Shown in pieces: positions 57,501-64,000 of a DNA stretch of 64,000 bases (positions are counted from its first letter, which is position 1; each line of letters begins with the position of its first letter). The notes under the pieces were generated by a model. The model saw only the letters and a program-made list of their open reading frames with translations, made no database searches and was not told the DNA's origin. Source of the stretch: Typhlomys cinereus (lineage: Eukaryota; Chordata; Mammalia; Rodentia; Platacanthomyidae); NCBI GenBank assembly GCA_023101885.1, contig JALPQD010000642.1:1-64000 (forward strand), read 5' to 3'. Made by a program: the position numbers and the translations under genes.

Positions 57501-60500
57501 ATGTGTTCTGGATCCTCACTCTGTACTTTTCAAAGCTCCTGGCCATCTCTGCTGTGTAAGTGCTACATTCTGCAAGGCCACTACATATCTCATAGCCTTT
57601 ACTTTTGTCCTGAAGAATGGCATCAGTTTTCCTTTGCTCTGATAATGAGGAGTAATGTTCCCATGATAAATGAATAGGAATGCATTCTGCACTGTCTTTG
57701 TTTAATAACATAGTTGCAACATTTTAATGCAATCTTAAGAAAATTATAATTTAGGATCCAGATTACTTGCTTGGTCTATTGAGGTTGGCAACAAATGGAG
57801 GGGGGGTAGAGAGAGATGATCAAAGTGGAGGTTTATTTCTCCAGCTGACAAAAGTCCCCTCAGTTGTACCCAGTGGCAGGGATGTTAGAAATGACCCTTT
57901 CTCACACATACACATACCACCACCCTTACCACACCACCACACCCTCCACCCCCAGTCAAAAATGGACATTCAAGAGATCAGGGTATCTAAACAAGGCAAA
58001 GTTTATTTCAACAGAAGGGTTGTCTTGGTTTGTCCCCCATAGTCTCGTGTTTGGGAAGGTATGGCACCTTTAGAAGGTGGAGCCTTGCTGGAAGAAGGCA
58101 ATCACAGGATGGGCCTTGAGGTAGATTAGTGCCACCCTATCTCTGGCAGTTGGCATCTTGCAGTTTTCAGCCTCACTGATGTGTGTAGTGGAGCCTGTCT
58201 CCAGCTTATGCTGCCAGCCGTGCTGTTTCTGATTTGAAAGACTTACCTCTCCTCTGGAACCATAAGCTGGTTAAATCTCTCTTTCTCCCATTAAGTTGCT
58301 TGACTTTTGGTATTCTCTCACAAAGAGTAACCAGTATCGGGGTATATGCTTCCAGTCATAGCTTGTATGTAAGCTGCTCCCCATAGGCTCATGTGTTTGG
58401 ATCCTTAGTTTGGGTTAATGTTTATCAAGGTAGTGGCACTTTAGTAATGCCTTCTGGAGGTAGACAAGTCACAGGGTCAGACCTTGAGGGTTGTAGCCTG
58501 CTCCTGCTTCCTATTACTGCTTTGGCTTTCTGATTCCAAGTGTTGTGGTGACTTGAAACTTGCCTCTTGCTTCTGTCTCCAACTTTGTCTTCTGATATGT
58601 GATTGCTGTTACAATGGACTGTAACTCCTCTGCAACTGTAAGATAAATAAATATCCATTTTCCCCTTAAAAAAATAAAAAAGTGGGGTAACCGTGACAGA
58701 CATGGTGATCCATTAGTGTATACTCGTGCATCAATTTAACAGTAATTTTCAAAACCATCCTCCAAATTTTTGGGTCTTCTCACTCAACACTTGATGCGAA
58801 TGGTATATTGCATCACCAGCACCCAAAGTGTGGAATTACCTGTCCTTTGCCTTTCAATTCAGTGGTCCGTCTTTCCAAACCTGTAATCTGGATTTAAGAC
58901 TCTAAATTCTAAAAACAGTAGTCTTTTCCAGAGAGGATTAGGAACTTGTGAGAATGTGTGAGAACATTAGTCATTGAGTCCAATATTTTGGAAGTAGAAA
59001 AAGTCATTTCCCTGAAGGTACCTTGCCTCAAGACCTTAGTGACCCCAGTGGGAAAGTGCTGGATGGGCCATGCATTAGCAGCTCATTCAGTGTCCTATTA
59101 TGGACTAAATGCTTAATGACTCCATCTGCAAGGATGCTAATTTGCTCTCTGGGACAGCTTTCCCAGGGTCTTGATGGCTCCAGGTGGCAGGCAGTCCTCA
59201 ACTATCATGAGTTAGAGACACCGTGTTCATTCTTGCCTCCCCCTTTCACCTCCTTTCAGTGCCTTTTAGTTTGCAAGACATTAGCAGCCACCCTGCTTCT
59301 TCAGGCTCTCGGGCCTTTTAAGAGCTCTTAGCTCAACTGCAAGGAACAGCTAGTATCAGACCATTGTCCCTTGCTTTTGTGTCCTGTGCTTAGTGTGTTT
59401 ATCTAAGCTGGCCGAGCTGGAACTGACGCAAGCTCAGGCCATTTCACATCGTTGCTCTCTGCATCTGTTTGTTCTGAAAATCAGATGCAGCATGAGATAA
59501 AAAACATATGTGGTCTGTGCCTTGTTCAATTATATCTACACTTAATTATAAGGAGCGAGGAAAGTGCCTGATGGACTGGGATAAGGGCCCACAGGCCTCT
59601 TTCTTGAAAGTGTACATGGCGGGGTAGAATGCATTTGCTGTTTTAAATAACAACAATTACAGGATGTAATCAAGTCTGTGTTTAGTGTTAGGACAAGATA
59701 ATGACAGTAACTAACATGTATTGAGCCACGGATAAGTGTATTTCTGTCTTTATCAAAAAAACAAAAACAAAAACAAAAAAAACTCCCCAAAAAACCAGAG
59801 GGTCAGAACCTGTCTACAGACCCACTGCTCAAAATAGGCCAAGTGAGTCTGAATTCAGAGCCTTCCTTTAATCACATTAGCATACTACTTGGGGGGCAAC
59901 TGATGCCCACATTTCAAGGTTAGACTGAACTTTGATTTGTCCTTAATATTGGACAGGAGGTAACCTACAAATAGATATGGTTCTTTTTAGATTTGATTCC
60001 AAAACCTAATGGTGTATGTAATTACATGATTGCTACTATTAGTTCATGGTACTGTTTGCTGAGATGCCAAAGTTTGTGTTTCATGCAGGAAGCAAGACTG
60101 GCAACCACAGCTGAACACACTAATGCTGGTAATTAGCAAAGCTCTCACTTAACTAAATGGGCCATTTGCCTTTGAAACCAGTGGAACAATAGAAGTAGTC
60201 ATCTGTCATTCCACCCTGCTTTTTTAACATTAAATTCACTTTTAGCTGATGTATGGGAACAAAATTATATATATATATTTGTGATATGCTATGTAATGTT
60301 TTGATAAGTGTTTAGATCAAGTTACAAGCACCTAGATCCTCACATATGGATCATTTTTTTTATGCTACAACATTTAACATCTCCTAGACTTTTTGCATAA
60401 TTGCAATTGTTATTTATAAATCCCCATACTGAGCAATGGAACACCAGAACTTCTTGGTCCTATCTACAGCTGTAACTTGGTACCCACTGATGGATCATGC

Positions 60501-60956
60501 TACATTTCTCCATCCATCATACTTTTCTTCTGGTAACCACCATTCTACACTTCTATGAGAACTTTCAAAGATTCTGCATAGGAGCAAGGTCATACAGCGC
60601 ATGTCTTTCTGTGCCTGGCTCACTTCACATAACATAATGTTTTCCCAGTCTGCCTCTTTTGTTCTTCATTTAGCTATCTAGACATAGTGAATAAACCATG
60701 TACAAGAAACCTCAGTAGAGGGGAGAAACTTTGGCTGCAGTCCTGATGGGGAAGTTTGGTCATGTGATTCCTATGTCTCCATGCACAACTTCTTAGGTCC
60801 TTATTGGTGGGCAAAGATGAATCTACCAGTCAAAGTGAGTTAACGTGATATAACTCATTCTTCCATTTCCACACAGATTTCGTTTCTGATTGGTCACCTC
60901 TTCACGAGGCTGCAGTCAATGGCCGCCTGCTACGTCTGAGGCACCTTATAAGCCAG
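50833..60956 (+). CDS. ASB9: ASB9, ankyrin-repeat/SOCS-box protein 9 (5' part; gene continues beyond the window)
   Basis: Two coding exons, 50833-50917 and 60877-60956, join to 165 nt and give the first 55 residues of a protein that has about 290-294 in other mammals. ASB9 is a substrate receptor of a Cullin-5/Elongin B-C ubiquitin ligase, known to bind creatine kinases. The N-terminal tail reads MDGEQGRGNS...IRMLSNPLMG, and ankyrin repeat 1 begins DFVSDWSPLHEAAV. The SNPLMG and SDWSP words match human ASB9 as I recall it and separate it from ASB11. The remaining ankyrin repeats and SOCS box should lie after 64000. The gene follows ASB11 on the same strand, as in human. Confidence 0.93.
52880..53180 (-). 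mobile_element. B4/RSINE-type SINE, antisense
   Basis: CACCATTGGGATTGTAGGTAT followed by GATCCAAAGTCAGGTCCTCA and AGGCAAGTACTTTTACCCAC matches antisense B1-like then tRNA-head order. Confidence 0.65.
54466..54501. repeat. (CT)n microsatellite
   Basis: About 36 bases of CT. Confidence 0.97.
55150..55305 (-). mobile_element. Poly(A)-tailed repeat, unclassified, antisense
   Basis: A T-rich lead is followed by GAGGATCAAGACAGTTTGTT and AGAGGAGAGAAAGAAAGGAG. The GTGAGGGGCAAAGGAGCC / ATGAGGGGCAAGGGAGCC block then occurs twice. It is the same family as 34384-34480. Confidence 0.5.
55330..55610 (-). mobile_element. tRNA-headed SINE, antisense, near full length
   Basis: The head ends at 55610 (CTGAGCCATCTCTCCAGCCC on +). 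The body is complete, with CAGAGGGCACTGTATGTC and a short GT stretch, then a T-rich tail. Confidence 0.93.
55618..56300 (-). mobile_element. Rodent L1 3' end, antisense
   Basis: T-rich start, C/T-rich stretch (about 55675-55745), GATATGTCAGTCATTGTG and CTGAGCCTTGGGGTGGGGAA. Related to 41825-42375. It may extend to about 56640. Confidence 0.6.
57005..57450 (+). mobile_element. Ancient mammalian L1 3' UTR
   Basis: TGATTCCGTTTGCATTAACT, GGTTGCCAGGGACTGGGGAA and CACTGGTTGGGCAACTCTGT...ACTGCATTGTATACTTTTAA match the old L1M-type 3' end shared by all placental mammals. Confidence 0.8.
58021..58336 (+). mobile_element. MaLR-type LTR
   Basis: It has TGTCTTGGTTTGTCCCCCAT, GGTGGAGCCTTGCTGGAAGA, GATGGGCCTTGAGG, CTCTGGAACCATAAGC and a TTCTCTCACAAAGAGTAACC end. 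Related to 30677 and 40948. Confidence 0.8.
58354..58680 (+). mobile_element. MaLR-like LTR, older copy
   Basis: CCCCATAGGCTCATGTGTTTGG, CAGACCTTGAGGGTTGTAGCC, GGACTGTAACTCCTCTGCAA and GATAAATAAATATCC follow MaLR LTR order. It lies directly after another MaLR copy. Confidence 0.65.
60260..60680 (-). mobile_element. Ancient mammalian L1, antisense
   Basis: TAACTTGGTACCCACTGATGG, CTTCTGGTAACCACCATTCT, TCTTTCTGTGCCTGGCTCAC and TTCACATAACATAATG match the antisense of an old mammalian L1 3' region. Confidence 0.75.
60877..60956 (+). CDS. ASB9: ASB9 second coding exon
   Basis: This 80-nt exon carries residues 29-55: DFVSDWSPLHEAAVNGRLLR... up to LISQ, the start of ankyrin repeat 1. Phase is 1 in and 0 out, as in ASB11 exon 2. 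The donor is AGCCAG|GTAATC. The next exon is not in the window. Confidence 0.93.
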
Positions 60957-61232
60957 GTAATCACTTTGGAAAAGAATGGTAAATATTAGATACATCCTAT
61001 CACTTTGCCAGACTATGAGCAAAAAGAAAGCTTAGATTGATGGCAATTTAGAGATTTCCTCTTAAGCAAAATAAGGTGAATCCCATCTCAAATAACCATC
61101 TCCTTCTTTGAAGGCTGACATAAGATCAGAGTTTTTTACGAATGTAAGTACCCAATAGACACTATGTAAATGTCTGTTAAATTAATAACCACCAAGTTAG
61201 AACTGTTACCGGACAATCTATCCTATAAAACA

Positions 61233-61440
61233 GGGATTTTCAATTGCAGCATTTTTTTCTCTTGGGGGACAATGTCTGGAGGGACTGTTGGCTGTCAGAC
61301 CTGAGAGTAATAATGGCATCTGGCAAGTAGAAACCACGGATGCTGCTAACAGTTCTACAGTAGTGCATAAGGACGTCTCATCCTGTCAAAAATTTCCCAG
61401 CCCCAAATGTCATGGTGGTGAGCTTGAGAACTTGCAATGT
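61233..61440 (+). mobile_element. MER20-like hAT DNA transposon
   Basis: GGGGGACAATGTCTGGAGG, GGCATCTGGCAAGTAGAAAC, GGATGCTGCTAACAGTTCTAC and CAGCCCCAAATGTCATGGTG follow the order of MER20, ending GAGCTTGAGAAC. Confidence 0.75.
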
Positions 61441-63047
61441 AAAATACGTGCTTGAGAATGTCACTTCAGCGACTCTTCCAGCTCTGTTGAACCTCAGTTG
61501 ACTGTGTTACGGAGCAGCTTGATTTTAGTGTTTCTTTTCCTTAGGCGTAATTTCCAGGTACACACTGATTTGAGTTTTGCTGATTTGAAAATATTGGAAT
61601 CCTATGTACAAGTCACGTGGAGGAAAACGTTTAGAATCCTAACAAGGTTTTTTTTTTTTCTTGATCCAATAGTTCTGTTTTCTAAAATGTCAATGTATCA
61701 TTGTTTTGTGCATCATACTGGACATGGAACCCAGGGCCTTTTGCAGACCATGTAGCTTTTGAGTGAGGAATTTTTAGCTATTTCTGTTCTGTGGGTCTTT
61801 GTTGTGTACCTCTTTGGAAATCTGATAAAGTCTACGTTACAGGAAGAGTTTGAGCACTTCTCAGAGTCAAAGTTTAAATGCACAAAATATAATTCAGAAG
61901 AGACATTAAAATATTTAAACAAATATGTATCATAGTAATATATAGACTTCTAATTAATTCATTGTATTTTAGTTGAGATTCTAAAAGTACCATGTTTTCT
62001 AAGCAAAATCTATATTTTGAGAAAGTAAAAGTGCTTTTAAATTGAGTTTACAACTCAACTTCATGAATCTATCTAGAGTGAAGAATCTTTTTATAAGAAA
62101 ATGACCTCTAATGAAAAATTTTATGCTACCCTAGGCCACCATCTTAAGGTAGTTTTTGGAAGCAGCAGCTATCACAAGTAGAAATATAGTGCATAATACA
62201 TAAATCTAGCTAAGAGAGGTTAGAATATGTCTCAGGTCAGATAAAATATTTACTTCATTTTCCTAACATGACAAAATGATCATTACAGCTTTGATAGGTT
62301 GCTTGGTAAACTGAAGAGATACTGGCTTTTTTTTTTATATTTCTGTGTATTTAATAAACCAGGACTAACAAGCCAGGACTGTTTCTTTATCTAAATTTTT
62401 ATCATCTATTTAATTGAGTTATCACTGTAGAACATCATTTTCTGCCTTTATAAAATGAGGCTTCTAAGACCCACATGTATCAATCCACCTCAGGAACACT
62501 CATCCAAGTACTCACTAGCATGATATAGTAACCATGATATCTTGCTAATGAGTAGATCAGCTGATCTATGGTAAGCTCAGTTGGATACATCTGTACTCTG
62601 AGGCACACGTATCTCTCATCCTAGTTGCCTAGCAATTTTCTTCTTTTGAAAAGAAAAATCCATAACCAACAGAGGAAGCTAAGTCATTCAAGAATAGAAT
62701 ACTTTCAATCCTTACTTATGTCACATCAGTTAATATACCATGGTCAAATAAAGTCATACACCCAAGTCCAAAAGCAAGGAACAAGGAAATATATTTTTTG
62801 TCAACCATAGTGTCATGGAAAGAGTTAGAGCATGTTATACTACCATAAGATATTAAATGAATTAAACAAAGCAACCTATGCAAATTATTTTGTCCATTTG
62901 TCATCACAAGTGGTATCTATTTTCTTACTACAACTTAAACAGCACTTTTCAAATAATACTGAAAAACACTGTTGATAGGCTAAAACAAGTTAGACAAAAG
63001 ATTCAAGTGATTGTAAAACAAAATGAAAATCGCAAAAATATAATTCT

Positions 63048-63300
63048 TGGGGACAGGAAGATAGCTATACAGTCAAAGAACTTGCTGCACAATCCAAAGG
63101 ACCAGAGTTAGAATTAGTAGAACCCATGTAAAAAGTAGGTGTGGCAACCCAACTTTGATGCCAGCTCTGGGAGGGAGAGACTTGGATGTTCTGTGGGTTT
63201 AAGGTGAGAGCTAGGCTCAAAAGGAAAAGGTGGAAGACCTCCACATGCACACTCATGTGGATGGTTATCCATACACACAGGTACACACACCCATGTGCAA
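63048..63300 (+). mobile_element. B4-type SINE
   Basis: GGGGACAGGAAGATAGCTATAC head, CCAGAGTTAGAATTAG, AGGTGTGGCAACCC, and a CA-rich end. Confidence 0.6.
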
Positions 63301-63388
63301 GATATTCACACACACATGCATATATACTTCATACACACATGCACAAAGCCATATATACACATAAAAATGGGTGTGAATCTCTCTCTAC

Positions 63389-63412
63389 ACACACACACAC
63401 ACACATACACAC
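63389..63412. repeat. Short (CA)n run
   Basis: About a dozen CA units in a CA-rich neighbourhood. Confidence 0.9.
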
Positions 63413-63504
63413 ACTTCTCATTAGAAATATTGAATTCATAGATACCTATTTTGTGATAGCCTTACAACAAATTAGTTTTCAAGGTTTATTTCATGTTATT
63501 TTTA

Positions 63505-63815
63505 TTTTTTCATGTGTATGTGTACATAGTATGTGTAGTGTGTGTTCACATGTGTGTGGGGATAGATATGCACATGTGTGCATGATGTCAGGTGACTTCC
63601 CTGAGGCTGGATCTCTTGCTGAACCCAGAGCCCAGTGATTGTGCTAGCCTATCTAGTCAACCAGCTTACCCAGGTGATGTCCCGTTTCTGCCTCACAAGC
63701 ATTGGAATTACAGGCAAGCCACCACATCCACTGGGCATATTTGTGGGCACTAGGAATCCAAACTATGATCCTTACTCAAGTACTTCATCCACTGAGTCAT
63801 TTTCCCAGCCCCTCT
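63505..63815 (-). mobile_element. B4/RSINE-type composite SINE, antisense
   Basis: CATGTGTGTGGGGATAGATA-like tail region, GCATTGGAATTACAGGCAAGCC (B1-like), then GGGCACTAGGAATCCAAACTA...CCACTGAGTCATTTTCCCAGCCCC as the antisense head. Confidence 0.7.
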
Positions 63816-64000
63816 TTTCTCCTTTTCTTTCTCTTTTAAAATAACAATGACTGGGCCTTACCCCAAATATTCTCACTTAACTAGAGAGAAAGGCTATTTT
63901 TTAAAGCTTCTTCAGAGCTCTAAATTCAAGTGTAAGATGTAAGTTTAATAATTGTAGGAGAAAGGCATGCAGTACAAAAGGCCTATAGGGTTGAGAAAAA

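Larger units (their letters stand above)
50918..60876 (+). other. ASB9: ASB9 intron 1
   Basis: About 10 kb. It holds unique sequence, a GT run (52827-52859), a B4-type antisense SINE (52880-53180), a CT run (54466-54501), an unclassified poly(T)-led repeat (55150-55305), a tRNA-headed SINE (55330-55610) and a rodent L1 3' end (55618-56300). It also holds two old L1 3' pieces (57005-57450 and 60260-60680) and MaLR LTRs (58021-58680). No other gene was seen. The acceptor is TTTCCACACAG|ATTTC. Confidence 0.85.
60957..64000 (+). other. ASB9: ASB9 intron 2 (part)
   Basis: It contains a MER20-like element (61233-61440), AT-rich unique sequence, a B4-type SINE (63048-63300), a CA-rich stretch and an antisense composite SINE (63505-63815). 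No further ASB9 exon was found. Confidence 0.8.

Overview
This is nuclear DNA from a mammal. The window carries three protein genes, all on the + strand and in the order PIGA, ASB11, ASB9 (partial). This is the conserved Xp22.2-type block of the human X chromosome, so the window is very probably X-linked. Repeats point to a rodent: B1, B4/ID-like and B2-like tRNA-headed SINEs, MaLR-type LTRs and rodent L1 3' ends. The most frequent SINE has a B2-like head but a body that I do not recognise from mouse or rat. A non-murine rodent is therefore likely (a jerboa-like lineage is one guess, low confidence).

Layout. 1-335: GC-box-containing promoter and likely 5' noncoding exon of PIGA. 2665-~12660: PIGA coding exons and 3' UTR. 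Five coding exons join to 1443 nt (480 residues plus stop). ~12660-16300: repeat-rich spacer. 16368-40315: ASB11, seven coding exons joining to 972 nt (323 residues plus stop), with a ~9.3 kb first intron that holds a CpG-rich, partly coding-like segment. ~40730-50300: spacer with ERVL and MaLR LTRs, a run of 36 G, and a ~1.16 kb TTTC tract. 50309-64000: duplicated CCAAT promoter region and the first two coding exons of ASB9. The rest of ASB9 lies beyond the window.

How the genes relate. PIGA is the catalytic subunit of the ER enzyme that starts GPI-anchor synthesis. ASB11 and ASB9 are ankyrin-repeat/SOCS-box substrate receptors of Cullin-5 ubiquitin ligases and are evident tandem paralogues: an 80-nt second coding exon in the same phase encodes the same first ankyrin repeat in both. 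There is no sign that PIGA works with the ASB genes, and the linkage looks purely syntenic. Exon joins were deduced by reading frame, consensus GT/AG sites and recall of human protein lengths. No alignment could be run.

I found no convincing new multi-gene system. The most unusual items are a perfect 32-bp direct repeat flanking PIGA exon 2, a 118-bp tandem duplication with a CCAAT box in each copy upstream of ASB9, the CpG-rich coding-like segment in ASB11 intron 1, and the G36 and TTTC tracts.
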